From the NCBI GenBank assembly GCA_002898275.1, contig BEIQ01000001.1:799899-863898 (forward strand): 64,000 nucleotides of DNA. The letters are read 5' to 3'. The translations under genes and the position numbers were made by a program. Each line of letters opens with the position of its first letter. The first letter of the stretch is position 1. Below are positions 1-11,757 of this stretch, one piece after another. The notes beneath the pieces were generated by a model. That model worked only from the letters and a program-made list of their open reading frames with translations, did not search any database and was not told where the DNA came from. Source of the stretch: a bacterium HR40 (lineage in GTDB: Bacteria; Pseudomonadota; Alphaproteobacteria; Geminicoccales; Geminicoccaceae).

Positions 1-493
1 GACGCAGATGGCGCGGAATGAGATGCAGGGGCTGTTCCTGCATCGGACAGCCGTCGATGGCGAAAATGGGATCGAGCTCCTCGAGCCCGCGCTTGAGGCG
101 CTCCACCAGCGAGCTCTTGCCCGAACCCACTGGCCCCATGAGATAGAGGACTTGACGACTCTCTTCTCCCCCCATCGCCGCCGAATGGAAGTAGCGCACG
201 ATCTTCTCGAGGGTGCGCTCCATGCCGAAGAATTCGTCGGCGAAGAAATTGTACACCTTGACCGGCCGGTCGCCGAACAGACGCTTGACGCGCGGATCGC
301 TCTCGCTGTCGAGTTCGCGGACGCCTTTGGACACGATCATATTGTAGATGCGCCGGTGCGCGAGATCGGCGAGAGACGGATCGGCCTTCACCAGCTCGAG
401 ATAGTCGAGCAGCGTGCCGCGCCATTCCTTCTTCTGCCGCTCGCTGCGATCCTGCTCGATCAGCGTCGCGAAGTCGCGCCTGCTTTCCTGCAT
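1..493 (-). CDS. prkA: PrkA-type AAA+ serine protein kinase, N-terminal part (cut by window edge)
   Basis: The reading frame opens at the ATG read from 493 downwards (MQESRRDFATLIEQ) and stays open to the left edge, so only about 164 N-terminal residues are visible. They show the PrkA/YeaG pattern: an acidic helical start with DYLELVKADPS, then RIYNMI, the block VKVYNFFADEFFGMERTLEKI, and a Walker A loop LYLMGPVGSGKSSLVERL. PrkA proteins are cytoplasmic AAA+ kinases tied to stress and stationary-phase responses, usually followed by DUF444 (YeaH) and SpoVR genes; those partners would lie outside this window. A 448-bp non-coding stretch with two inverted repeats lies upstream, consistent with its own regulated promoter. 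The family call is secure; function in this organism is inferred. Confidence 0.93.
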   Translation of the reverse strand, partial: MQESRRDFATLIEQDRSERQKKEWRGTLLDYLELVKADPSLADLAHRRIYNMIVSKGVRELDSESDPRVKRLFGDRPVKVYNFFADEFFGMERTLEKIVRYFHSAAMGGEESRQVLYLMGPVGSGKSSLVERLKRGLEELDPIFAIDGCPMQEQPLHLIPRHLR

Positions 494-564
494 TCCGTTC
501 CACCTCGTCCACCGGCCCCGACGACCGTTCCGAGACTCCGCCCTCGGGGGATCGAAAGCATTCC

Positions 565-574
565 TAACATGTTA
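565..574. promoter_or_regulatory. Palindrome TAACATGTTA upstream of prkA
   Basis: A perfect 10-base palindrome in a locally AT-richer patch about 72 bp before the prkA start, inside the 448-bp gap (494-941) between the M48 peptidase gene and prkA. It could be an operator or part of the prkA promoter; no regulator is identified. I saw no convincing gene in this gap. Confidence 0.3.
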
Positions 575-620
575 CGTCGAAAATGCAAGCACCGATCGAT
601 TCCGTCCTCTGCGGTTCAGA

Positions 621-641
621 ACTGTAGAAAGGAATTACAGT
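621..641. promoter_or_regulatory. Inverted repeat ACTGTA-N9-TACAGT upstream of prkA
   Basis: Perfect 6-bp arms separated by 9 bases, about 130 bp upstream of the prkA start. The shape is typical of a dimeric repressor or activator site. It superficially resembles the enterobacterial LexA box, but the CTGT/ACAG spacing is 11, not 8, so a LexA call is not supported. Role unknown. Confidence 0.35.
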
Positions 642-941
642 CGCACCCGTAAATCGTCGGGTCGCGCAACGAAAAGATTGCAATGTGGGACATTCAGTGC
701 CCGGAACCGAATAATGGCACCACAAGGCAGACGCATGCGACGGCGGCACGCAACGCACCCCGGTCGCGGGCGCTGCCAACGCTACCCCCACTGGGCGGGC
801 CACCCCTGCCCGCGGACAGGGCCCGAACGGAGCTGTGCCACCGGAGATGATCGTAAGTCGCCGCGCCTTCAGGTCAACGGCCGACGGCCGCAATGGATGC
901 GGATGTCGCCCCGGCGCCCGCTCGCCCGCGACGATCCGCGC

Positions 942-2405
942 TCAGGACCGCGTCACCAGCTTGACCGCACGCCCTGGCACGCCATCGGCGGGTCCGGCGT
1001 AATCGTTGAGGATTTGGAACAGCTCGAGCGCACCGCTCTCCACCTCCATCCGGGCGGCGAGCTCGGTCGCGCTCTCCCCTCCCGCCAGCCGCTCGACGCG
1101 GATGCGCAGTGGCCGGAACTGCGCCGCCTCCGCCGGCTCGAGCCGGCGGTAACTCGAGGTGGTCTGCCGTACGAACTGCCAAACGCCGTCGTCGCTTTGC
1201 GGCGCCACCAGCCGCCATCGCTTCAGCGTCTCCTGCCCGTCGTCCACGATCGCGGCCACACCGAAAATCGGGCCGCCTCGGAAACGGGCGCGGAAGGGAG
1301 TCGCGAGCACCGGGAGACCGTCGGCGGTGTGCCAACGTTCGAGCCCACCCGTGGAGCGGCCGAAATACAGATCGGTGAGCAGATGGTCTTCGAGCGTCCG
1401 TCCTGGCGTCGGCCGCACCAGGTCGAAGACGAGAAACGTCTCGTCCGACGCGCGCGCGAGCAGGTATTGGGGGCTATTGCGGATGGCAAAACCTTCGGGC
1501 ACCTCGAACCGGAAGCCGAGCTCGGGATGGACGAACTGCCGCGCCAACACCAACCCGTGCCGAGGGCTATCGCCGAAGATCATGCCGTCGATAAGGGCGA
1601 GATAGGCGTCCCGCCGTCGCTCGCCCGCCGCATCTACACTGGCGGCTTGCTTCGTCGCTTGACGCGCGCGAGCGTCGGGACTCGGGTGGCTGGCGAGCCA
1701 GCTCGGTGTCTGTTCCGACTCGTCCTTGAAGACACGTTCCCATTGCTCGAACGCGGTGAGCAGGCTCGCTACGGCCGTGGGGTCGTACCCCGCCCGGGTG
1801 AGATAGCGGATCCCCAGCTCGTCGGCCTCGAGCTCTTCTTCTCGCGAGAACATCCGCATCCAGGCGGTCGCGAGCTTCTCGATCGGGCGCACGCCCATTT
1901 CGCCGAGGTACAGATACGCCAATATGCCCAAGCTCATGAAGGCGATCTGGGTGTGCACGGTCCGGTCGTAGCGCTTGGCCACGTGCCGGGCGGCGATATG
2001 GCCGATCTCGTGACCGAGCACTCCCGCGAGCTCCGCCTCGTCGTCGGCAAGCGCCAGCAACCCGCGGGTGACGTAGACATAGCCGCCGGGCAGGGCGAAG
2101 GCGTTGACCTTCGGGCTGTCGAGCAGGGTGAACGTGAAGGATGCGCCGGGAAGCTCGGACACCGCCACCAGCCGTTCGCCGATCTCCCGCACATAGGCCT
2201 GCAGCCGCGGATCCTCGTAGGCGCCGCCGTAATGGGCCAGCACCTTGGAGTGTTCCTCGCGGCCGATCTTCGCCTCTTCCTCGGGGTCGAGGAGCGTGAA
2301 GTCGAGGTTCCCGGTAACCGGATTGCGCACCGGCGTACAGGCCGCAAGCCAAAGCGGCAGGCCCGCACAGCCGTAAAGAAAGGCACGGCGGCAGCAGGCA
2401 CTCAC
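942..2405 (-). CDS. M48 family zinc metallopeptidase, predicted lipoprotein
   Basis: A 487-residue protein starting at a GTG that overlaps the stop of the upstream gene (GTGA), implying translational coupling. The N-terminus is a signal peptide with a lipobox (LAAC, Cys23), so it is probably anchored in the membrane facing the periplasm. The zinc site HEIGH lies at residues 132-136 and the third ligand is in the downstream ELEADELG motif, as in BepA/LoiP-type M48 peptidases that act in envelope protein quality control. The C-terminal ~100 residues, after a non-catalytic middle domain, resemble the LysM-like tail seen in many proteobacterial M48 lipoproteins. The open frame continues upstream, but that part is antisense-like low-quality sequence over the neighbouring gene, so the GTG start is preferred. 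Confidence 0.88.
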   Translation of the reverse strand: MSACCRRAFLYGCAGLPLWLAACTPVRNPVTGNLDFTLLDPEEEAKIGREEHSKVLAHYGGAYEDPRLQAYVREIGERLVAVSELPGASFTFTLLDSPKVNAFALPGGYVYVTRGLLALADDEAELAGVLGHEIGHIAARHVAKRYDRTVHTQIAFMSLGILAYLYLGEMGVRPIEKLATAWMRMFSREEELEADELGIRYLTRAGYDPTAVASLLTAFEQWERVFKDESEQTPSWLASHPSPDARARQATKQAASVDAAGERRRDAYLALIDGMIFGDSPRHGLVLARQFVHPELGFRFEVPEGFAIRNSPQYLLARASDETFLVFDLVRPTPGRTLEDHLLTDLYFGRSTGGLERWHTADGLPVLATPFRARFRGGPIFGVAAIVDDGQETLKRWRLVAPQSDDGVWQFVRQTTSSYRRLEPAEAAQFRPLRIRVERLAGGESATELAARMEVESGALELFQILNDYAGPADGVPGRAVKLVTRS

Positions 2406-3169
2406 GGCTGCACCTCGAGTTGCAGCGCATTCACAATATCCATCATACCACCGCCCGCTTCGGAGATCCAGCCGCGAGCACAGACCGCGCGGCCAGCGAG
2501 GCGAGCCGGATCGAGGCCGTCCCGGTGCAGGAGTCGGGCGATCTCGCGCGACAAACGAAGGGTGAAATCCTGTCCCCGACGCGGGCCGAAATTGAGATAG
2601 GTCCAGGAATGCAGCGCATGCGCCCCTTCCACCCGGCCGCAGACCAGGCGAAAGCGGAGGGGTGCAGGGGCGACCGCCTCCGCCGGTTCCATCAACCCTC
2701 CCTCCGCGCGCCAGATGCCGAGGCCCTGCTGTCGCGCTCGCCGCTCCACCTCGAGCCAAGCGGCGATCCGCCCTTCCGGTCCGCTCAGCGGATCCACCAG
2801 AGCGAGGCCGCGCTCGAGAAGCAGGCTCTGGAGATCGGGACCGGCGAGCTGCCGGACCGCGACGAGCGGTCTCTGCCAGCGATCGCTGCCGAGGATCTCC
2901 ACCCTCAGATCGATGGCAGCCAAAAACGCCCTTGCGATCTCGAGCGCGGCCGCGCACCAGTGCTCCCAACTCCGCTCGTCTTCGCGGCAGCCGGGGACTT
3001 GCAGCCCGGCGAGGATGGCCTCTCGATCGTCGGCGAAGTGCAGAAGGAACCGGGAGTCCACTCGTGCCGGAAGCGCGGGCGGGGTGGTCGATGGCGCTGC
3101 CGCGACACCGCCGGCGGTCGTGGTCAAGAGCAAGTGGAGGAAGAGGACGGAGCTTGTCGCGCGTCGCAT
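2402..3169 (-). CDS. Thermonuclease (SNase)-like exported protein
   Basis: A 255-residue protein with an N-terminal signal peptide (VLFLHLLLTTTAGGVAAAP). The middle resembles a staphylococcal-nuclease fold: DDREAILAGLQVPG in place of the usual RL-GIDAPE segment, then SDRWQRPLV, LLLERGLALV, and an EVERRARQQGLGIW ending typical of bacterial thermonuclease-family proteins. Some canonical catalytic positions look replaced, so nuclease activity is uncertain. The C-terminal third (PLRFRLVCGRVEGA to the end) looks like an OB-type domain that reports on cell-wall or RNA binding in similar proteins; I do not assign it. It is translationally coupled (GTGA) to the M48 lipoprotein gene, suggesting a shared envelope role. 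Confidence 0.6.
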   Translation of the reverse strand: MRRATSSVLFLHLLLTTTAGGVAAAPSTTPPALPARVDSRFLLHFADDREAILAGLQVPGCREDERSWEHWCAAALEIARAFLAAIDLRVEILGSDRWQRPLVAVRQLAGPDLQSLLLERGLALVDPLSGPEGRIAAWLEVERRARQQGLGIWRAEGGLMEPAEAVAPAPLRFRLVCGRVEGAHALHSWTYLNFGPRRGQDFTLRLSREIARLLHRDGLDPARLAGRAVCARGWISEAGGGMMDIVNALQLEVQP

Positions 3170-3191
3170 GGCTCCGATATAGCACCGACAG

Positions 3192-3268
3192 GCGCCCGTA
3201 GCTCAGCAGGATAGAGCATCGGATTCCTAATCCGAGGGTCGTGGGTTCGAGTCCCGCCGGGCGCACCA
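3192..3268 (+). tRNA. tRNA-Arg (anticodon CCT)
   Basis: A 77-nt cloverleaf. The acceptor arms GCGCCCG and CGGGCGC pair fully, the D arm is GCTC/GAGC, the anticodon stem TCGGA/TCCGA encloses loop TTCCTAA (anticodon CCT, reading AGG), the T arm carries GGTTCGAGTCC, and CCA is encoded. It sits just upstream of, and divergent from, the SNase-like gene. Confidence 0.95.
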
Positions 3269-3599
3269 GCCTTCACGCGCCGAGCGACGCCTCGTCCGGG
3301 CGACGGGCTCGGGCGAGGCAGGGAATGGATCCTCGGCTCGCAGGCTGGCCTCTGGGGCGAGGGCGGTGGTTGTCGTCGACCACGACCATGCCCACGGGGG
3401 GAGAACAGGATCGGCTGCGAGAAATCGGGACAGCGGCTCGATCGCCGCGTCGGGCCCGGTTCATGGGCTGGCAGGCTTTTCCGATATGCCGCTCGGGATC
3501 GAGCTGGCGGCACCTCGGAGGGATCGCGGCAATCCCCGTCCGTCCGACCAGGGGCACGACACTTCGCCCCGCAACTCCAGGGACGGCACGGCAGCATGG
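3269..3599. other. Non-coding spacer between convergent tRNA-Arg genes
   Basis: 331 bp between two inward-pointing arginine tRNAs. No credible gene is visible: open frames here run through the tRNAs and give the familiar spurious peptides of tRNA antisense translation (GGTRTHDPRIRNPMLYPAEL; VAQLDRASDYGSEGWGFESS). Confidence 0.6.
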
Positions 3600-3676
3600 T
3601 GGCGCGCCCGGGAGGACTCGAACCCCCAACCCTCAGATCCGTAGTCTGATGCTCTATCCAATTGAGCTACGGGCGC
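3600..3676 (-). tRNA. tRNA-Arg (anticodon ACG)
   Basis: A 77-nt cloverleaf on the minus strand: acceptor GCGCCCG/CGGGCGC, D arm GCTC/GAGC, anticodon stem TCAGA/TCTGA with loop CTACGGA (anticodon ACG, normally deaminated to ICG by TadA to read CGU/CGC/CGA), T arm GGTTCGAGTCC, and an encoded CCA. It shares its acceptor stem sequence with the tRNA-Arg(CCT) at 3192-3268 and points towards it. Confidence 0.95.
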
Positions 3677-3769
3677 AACACGGTGACGCCGGGTCGGCCT
3701 GTCGTCGCTTCCGGCGGGCCCGCAAATAGGAGAAGCCGAGGCCGCTGACAAGCCCCAGCAGCGATCGCC

Positions 3770-4753
3770 TCACGCCCCCTCCTCCGCCCCGTCGCACCGG
3801 AGTCGCGCCCCGCGGTTGCGGCCGGCCACGACGAGGACCTCGAGCTCCGCTCGCCGAGCGCCGAAGCGCCGACGGACTTGGGCTGCCAAGCGTGCGGCGG
3901 AGACCTCGTCCGGTACCAGGGCGAAGGCCGTCGGTCCCCACGAACTCTGCCCGATCCCTTCGAGCCCCTGAGCCTTGAGCCAGGCCACCACCTCGGCCAC
4001 CGCCGGGCTCGAGAAGGCGCTTCCGCCCTGCACTGGCGCGTACCACGCACCGAGCAGCTCCTGGATCTCGCCGAGGCCGCGACTCGCCGCGCCGAAGTCG
4101 GCCCGCGCCACACCGGGCAAAAGGCGCAAAAGCGCGAGGCGGCAGAGCTGGGCCGACCATTCGCCGGGAAACGGTGCGAGGCGCGCGAAAGCTTGCCTTT
4201 CCGCCTCGCCGGCGAGACCGGAACGCGCCCGGTCGAGCACCAACAAGAGCCGCCAGGCGGGCGGGAACTCCAGTCGCGCCAACACCGGCGGCGGCTCGCC
4301 CTCCTCTCCTCGCCCACCGTCGAGGACGAAGCCTCCCGCTTCGAAGACAGCAATACCGATGCCCGAGCGCGAACCGCGGCCGGCGATGGCGGCGATCGCC
4401 GCGGTCCCGACATCGATCCCCGCCACAGTCGACAGGGCGCGCCCGAGGGCGAGCGCGAGCTGGGTACCGGAGCCGAGCCCGGCATGAGCCGGAATGGCCC
4501 GCACCACCTCGATCTCTACCGGCGGAAGGCGCCAGACGCCCGCGAAACGCGCGAGGAGCGCGCGAACCCTCGCACTTTCCGGACCCCTGACGCAGGAGCG
4601 GCTCGCCGCTTTCAGCCGCAGCTCGGTGGCTACCCCCTCGATCGCCAGCCCGAGCCCGGCAAACCTTCGCCCGAGCCCGCCCGACGGGTCGAGAAAACCG
4701 AAATGGAGCCGGGCAGGGGCCTCGATCTCGACGGCCGCGGAGGCCCGCGCCAC
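3770..4753 (-). CDS. mptG: Beta-ribofuranosylaminobenzene 5'-phosphate synthase family (GHMP kinase fold)
   Basis: A 327-residue cytoplasmic protein with GTG start and a GGGAG ribosome site. It opens with EIEAPARLHFGFLDP and carries the GHMP-type loop PAHAGLGSGTQLALALGRAL near residues 88-107, followed by SRSGIGIAVFEAGGFVLDGG and, near the C-terminus, GIGQSSWGPTAFAL. This set is characteristic of beta-RFAP synthase, which condenses PRPP with 4-hydroxybenzoate or p-aminobenzoate in the first committed step to (tetrahydro)methanopterin. In bacteria the family occurs in methylotrophs and a few other H4MPT users. No other H4MPT gene adjoins it here. The family is clear; a role in formaldehyde oxidation is inferred from the amine dehydrogenase locus elsewhere in the window. 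Confidence 0.85.
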   Translation of the reverse strand: MARASAAVEIEAPARLHFGFLDPSGGLGRRFAGLGLAIEGVATELRLKAASRSCVRGPESARVRALLARFAGVWRLPPVEIEVVRAIPAHAGLGSGTQLALALGRALSTVAGIDVGTAAIAAIAGRGSRSGIGIAVFEAGGFVLDGGRGEEGEPPPVLARLEFPPAWRLLLVLDRARSGLAGEAERQAFARLAPFPGEWSAQLCRLALLRLLPGVARADFGAASRGLGEIQELLGAWYAPVQGGSAFSSPAVAEVVAWLKAQGLEGIGQSSWGPTAFALVPDEVSAARLAAQVRRRFGARRAELEVLVVAGRNRGARLRCDGAEEGA

Positions 4754-5030
4754 CGCGCTCCCTGCCTCTCGCTGCCCCTTTCCCCCGCCCGCGACCGCGA
4801 CGACCGATCCCGAAATGGCGCGCTCCCGAAAAGCCGATACCGGCGAAAACCTTTGGCGTCCCCTACCTGCCAGCAGCCGCCCGCTCCGTCCAGAGGGATC
4901 GCACGCCCGTCGGCCGAGCGAGGGCGCCGCTTTCGCCCGAGGGGAAAGGCGAGGATGCTGGCGCTTCCGTTGTCTTGCGCGCTCTTCCTGCTAACTCGTG
5001 AACGCGATAGGCTTGCACGGACATGCGGAG

Positions 5031-5960
5031 ATGATGGGGAGCAGTGCGGCACGCCTAGCCGGGCGCACCGTCATCGCCCTCGAGGGAGAAGAGGCTTCGG
5101 ATTTCCTCCAGGGTCTGGTGACCGTCGACCTGCGAGAGCTCGGCCCGAGGCGAAGCCTGTGGGGCGCGCTCCTCAATCCCCAGGGCCGCTATCTCTTCGA
5201 TTTCTTTCTCTACTACGATCGTCCCGGGCGGCTTCTCATGGAGTGCGAGAGCCAGCGCGCTCCCGACCTGCTGCGCAGGCTGCAGCTGTACCGGCTGCGG
5301 CGCCAGATCGCGATCGCGGAAGAACCTGGGCTCGCGGTACTGGCGAGCGACGCCCCCCCGTCCCGCTTCGGCCTCGGGGAACAGCGCGGGGAAAGCGGCC
5401 GTGCGCAGGACGCGATCGTGGCCGTCGACCCTCGCCTCGCCTCCCTCGGCCTGCGCCTTCTCCTCCCGCCCGCCGCCGTCGCTGCGTTCCTCGCCACCTA
5501 CGGTCTGCGCGAGGTGCCGGCCACCGTCTTCGAGCGTCGCCGCCTCGAGCTCGGTGTTCCCGAAGGCTCGTCCGATCTTTTGCCGGAGCGGTCGTTGCCA
5601 CTCGAGTGCAACTTTGCCGAACTCGGCGGCATCAGCTTCGAGAAGGGCTGTTACGTCGGCCAGGAAGTGACCGCCCGCATGCATTTTCGCGCCCGACCGC
5701 GGCGCCGACTGTTGCCGGCCCGCTTTCCCGCTGGCGCTCCGCAGCCGGGTGCGATCGTCGAGACCGCGGATGGCATGCAGGCGGGGAGCGTGGTGCGGGT
5801 CGCGAGCGATATCGGTCTCGTGCTGGTGCGGGTGGAGCATCTCGGCCGTCCCGACGCTCAGCCCTTGCGCGCCGATGGACGGGAAGTCGAGCCATGGGTT
5901 CCTCCCTGGCTCGGTCTCAAGGAAAAAATTCCTTTACAGGGCGACGCCGATGAGGCATAA
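5031..5960 (+). CDS. ygfZ: YgfZ/GcvT family folate-binding protein (Fe-S cluster maintenance)
   Basis: A 309-residue protein with the GcvT-like fold. The diagnostic motif KGCYVGQEVTARMHFR lies at about residue 205, and the N-terminal ALEGEEASDFLQGLVTVDL segment matches the folate-binding domain. YgfZ/CAF17 proteins assist Fe-S enzymes, notably the MiaB/RimO radical-SAM methylthiotransferases; a rimO gene is present at 47315. Start choice is uncertain: a GTG at 4998 is also in frame but has no better ribosome site, and the ATG fits the family's N-terminus. The gene diverges from beta-RFAP synthase. Confidence 0.85.
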   Translation: MMGSSAARLAGRTVIALEGEEASDFLQGLVTVDLRELGPRRSLWGALLNPQGRYLFDFFLYYDRPGRLLMECESQRAPDLLRRLQLYRLRRQIAIAEEPGLAVLASDAPPSRFGLGEQRGESGRAQDAIVAVDPRLASLGLRLLLPPAAVAAFLATYGLREVPATVFERRRLELGVPEGSSDLLPERSLPLECNFAELGGISFEKGCYVGQEVTARMHFRARPRRRLLPARFPAGAPQPGAIVETADGMQAGSVVRVASDIGLVLVRVEHLGRPDAQPLRADGREVEPWVPPWLGLKEKIPLQGDADEA

Positions 5961-5990
5961 GGAGGGCGAGGCCGCTGGCCTCGTTCTCCT
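5960..5990. terminator. Strong hairpin between convergent ygfZ and meaB
   Basis: A 14-bp stem (AGGAGGGCGAGGCC / GGCCTCGTTCTCCT, with two G-U pairs in the RNA) and a 3-base loop, starting at the last base of the ygfZ stop codon. No T-run follows on either strand, so it may work with Rho or simply protect 3' ends; the position between convergent genes suits a bidirectional terminator. Confidence 0.5.
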
Positions 5991-6944
5991 CCCTGACCGT
6001 CGCTCCTTCGTTCCTGCCTCCTCCGCTCCGGGTGACCGTCGTCCGCCGCCAAGCGGGCGACGGTCACCGCGGCGGCAGGACCGCCTCGAAGCAACGGGCA
6101 AAGCGCGCGAGCAGCGTGAACGGTCCGTCGTCGGGGAAGCGCTGGCGAAACGTGCGAAAGCAGGCACAGCCGATGCGGCCGTAGCGCTCGCGCACCCAAT
6201 GTTCGAGCCAGCGCGGGGGATGCTCGGGGGGGCCGTCCGCGCTCGCCAGCAGCCGTCGGACGAGGGCGAAGAGCTCGGCCATTCCCTGTCCCTCGAGAGC
6301 CGACACGAGATGGACGGGTGGCGCACTGCCAGCGCTGTGAGCGAGCGCCGCCTGCAGTTCGCGGAAGGCTCGCTCGGCTGGCGGCCCGAGATCGGCCTTG
6401 CCGACCACCACCAGATCCGGGATCTCGAGGATGCCGGCCTTCATGAACTGGAGCATGTCGCCGGAGGCAGGCTGCACGAGCAGCAGCACCCGGTCCGCGA
6501 GATCGCGGATCTCGGTTTCCGACTGCCCCACTCCGACCGTCTCCACCACCACTCGGTCATAGAGGGCGCGCGCGAGCGCCACCGCTGGCCAGGTGAGCTC
6601 GGCCACTCCGCCGAGGCGGTCGCGGGCCGCCATGGAGCGCACGAAGATCCCGTCGTCCTCGGGGTCGAAGGCGAAGCGCGCTCGGTCGCCCAAGAGCGCA
6701 CCGCCGGACTTGGGCGAGGAAGGGTCGACGGCGATCACCGCGACCCGCAGTCCGTCCGCCCGGAATCCCTGCACGATGGCCGAGATCAGGGTGGACTTGC
6801 CGGCACCCGGCGGGCCTGTCACACCGAGGACCCGCCCGTAGGACGCAGCATGGGCAGCGTCCAAGAGCGCGACAGTGGCCGGCGCCCAAGGCGCCGCCTC
6901 GATCTCGGCGAGCGCCCGGGCGAAGGCGGGCTTCCCCGCCTGCC

Positions 6945-9641
<2,697 letters not shown>

Positions 9642-9678
9642 GGCCACACCCTGTCCCATCGCATTCCGCTGATCCGCC

Positions 9679-11757
9679 TCACCCCGTCTCCTCGATCACC
9701 GACAGATCGGCGATCGTCTCGAACACCGCCCGCAGCCGGCCGAGAAGCCGCAGCCGGTTCCCTCGCAGCTCGGGGTCCTCGACATTCACGCGCACCCGCT
9801 CGAAGAACGCGTCGACGGCCGGCCTGAGGCCGGCGAGAACGCGCATGGCGCGCTCGAAATCCTCCGCCGCGAGGGCACGGGCGATGACCTCGGCGGCCAC
9901 CTCGAGCTCGGCGGCAAGCCGCTGTTCCGCGGCTTCGACGAGGCGCGCGGGATCCACTCCGCCGCTATAACTGCGGCCGTCCCGCCGCTCCTCGATGGCG
10001 ACGATATTGCGCGCCCGCCGATAGGCAGTGAGCAAGTCCCGGCCGTCCTCGCTCATTAGGAAGGCTTCGAGGGCGCGCACCCGGGCCAACAGGCGCAGGA
10101 GGTCGTCCTCCTCGACCGCCCCGAAAATCGCCCGGATCCGGTCATGGCGGACACCTTCGGCCCGCAAGTGCACGGCGAGCCGTTCAGCCAGGAAGTCGAC
10201 GAGGCTGCGCACGAGCCGCCCGCGATCGACGGTGGCGAAGCGTTCACCATAGCCGTCGACGGCCGCTCGGAAGAGAGGAGCGAGCGCGAGGCGCAGCTGG
10301 TTCTCCAACACCAGGCGGACGATCCCGAGGGCGGCCCGCCTGAGGCCGAAGGGATCCTTGGTCCCGCTCGGAGTGATGCCGGCAGCGAAGAAGCCGGAGA
10401 GGGTATCGATGCGGTCGGCGAGGGCGACAACCACCGACTCCGGCGCCCGCGGGCAGCGATCGCCCGCCCCCTGCGGCCGATAGTGCTCGGCGATCGCCCG
10501 CGCCACCTCCTCCGGCTCCCCCTGCACCCGCGCATAGTGGCCGCCCATGATCCCCTGGAGTTCGGGGAATTCGCCGACCATGCCGGTGACGAGGTCGCAC
10601 TTGGCGAGCAGGGCTGCACGCTCGGCCCGCGAGCGGTCCGCGCCCGGGATCGCGGCGGCCAGCAGACCGGCCAAGGCCACCAGCCGCTGGGTCTTCTCGC
10701 CGAGGCTGCCGAGGCGCGCGTGGAAGACCACCCGTTCCAGTTCGGGCAAGTGGGCTTCCAAGGGTTTTTTCCGGTCCGTCTCCCAGAAATAGCGGGCGTC
10801 CCACAGCCGCGCCCGCAGCACCCGTTCGTTGCCGGCCACGATCGCCGCGCCGCCATCGCGGGCGACAGTGTTGGCCACCAGCACGAAGCGCGGGGCAAGC
10901 CGGCCGCTCCGGTCGACCAGCGCCAGATAGCGCTGGTGCGTGCGCATGCTCGTCACCACCACCTCGCGCGGCAGATCCATGAAATCGGGATCGATCCGGC
11001 CGACCAGCACCACCGGCCATTCGACGAGACCGCGAAGCTCCGCCACGAGCTCGGGATCCTCGGCCGGTACCAGATCCTCGGCGGCGGCCAGCCGGGCGAC
11101 CTCGGACGCTATCACCCGCTCCCGTTCCTCGGGGTCGATCAGCACGAAAGCTTGCCGCAGGCGCGCCTCGTAGTCGGCGAAGTCGCGCACGCGGATCGGC
11201 CCCGGCGAGAGGAAGCGATGGCCGTAAGTGATATCGCCGCTCTCGACATCGCCGAGACGGAAGGGGACGACTTCGCCGTCGAAAAGACACAGCACCGCGT
11301 GCAGCGGTCGCACCCAGCGCAGCTCGCCCCATCCCCAGCGCATCGACTTCGGCCAAGGGAAGCGAGCGAGCGCCTCCGGCAGACGCTCGGCCAGCCGCTC
11401 CCGGGTGGCACGTCCGGCTTCGCGGACGAGGGCATACCACACCCGCCCCTTCTTCTCGTCGCGCTCGACGAGTTCGTAGTCGAGCCCCTCGAGACTGCGC
11501 AGAAAGCCCTCCCGAGCCTGCTCCGGGGCATCGACCCGCGGTCCCCGTCGCTCCACCAGCCGATCGGCCTGTTGCCGCGGCAAACCGTCGACGACCGCCA
11601 CCAGCCTTCGCGGGGTGGCGAAGGCCCGCGCCCGGGAAAACCCCAATCCCTCCTCGCGCAGCACACCTTCGAGCAGGGCCAACAGATCCCGGCGCGCGCC
11701 GTCCTGCATGCGCGCCGGGATCTCCTCGGAGAAGAGTTCGAGCAAAAGCTCAGCCAT
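9679..11757 (-). CDS. glyS: Glycine-tRNA ligase beta subunit
   Basis: A 692-residue protein with the typical start [18 protein letters not shown]. It contains the GlyS hallmarks LVNATVARDGG-like ([10 protein letters not shown]), [27 protein letters not shown] and [27 protein letters not shown]. It forms an alpha2beta2 enzyme with GlyQ and charges tRNA-Gly. The start overlaps the end of glyQ by 8 bp, so the two are translationally linked. Confidence 0.98.
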   Translation of the reverse strand: MAELLLELFSEEIPARMQDGARRDLLALLEGVLREEGLGFSRARAFATPRRLVAVVDGLPRQQADRLVERRGPRVDAPEQAREGFLRSLEGLDYELVERDEKKGRVWYALVREAGRATRERLAERLPEALARFPWPKSMRWGWGELRWVRPLHAVLCLFDGEVVPFRLGDVESGDITYGHRFLSPGPIRVRDFADYEARLRQAFVLIDPEERERVIASEVARLAAAEDLVPAEDPELVAELRGLVEWPVVLVGRIDPDFMDLPREVVVTSMRTHQRYLALVDRSGRLAPRFVLVANTVARDGGAAIVAGNERVLRARLWDARYFWETDRKKPLEAHLPELERVVFHARLGSLGEKTQRLVALAGLLAAAIPGADRSRAERAALLAKCDLVTGMVGEFPELQGIMGGHYARVQGEPEEVARAIAEHYRPQGAGDRCPRAPESVVVALADRIDTLSGFFAAGITPSGTKDPFGLRRAALGIVRLVLENQLRLALAPLFRAAVDGYGERFATVDRGRLVRSLVDFLAERLAVHLRAEGVRHDRIRAIFGAVEEDDLLRLLARVRALEAFLMSEDGRDLLTAYRRARNIVAIEERRDGRSYSGGVDPARLVEAAEQRLAAELEVAAEVIARALAAEDFERAMRVLAGLRPAVDAFFERVRVNVEDPELRGNRLRLLGRLRAVFETIADLSVIEETG

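Noticed and set aside
621-641. LexA/SOS box upstream of prkA
   Set aside because: CTGT and ACAG are 11 bases apart rather than 8, and alphaproteobacterial LexA usually binds a different (GTTC direct-repeat type) site.
564-893. 109-codon minus-strand open frame in the prkA upstream gap
   Set aside because: No recognisable domain, Arg/Pro/Ala-rich shadow composition, and it covers the likely regulatory palindromes.
2406-3266. N-terminal extension of the M48 peptidase frame
   Set aside because: It overlaps the SNase-like gene in another frame and includes tRNA antisense peptide; the signal peptide defines the true start at 2405.
3124-3751. Open frames between and across the two tRNA-Arg genes
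   Set aside because: Their peptides (TRTHDPRIRNPMLYP; AQLDRASDYGSEGWGFESS) are well-known spurious translations of tRNA genes, not proteins.
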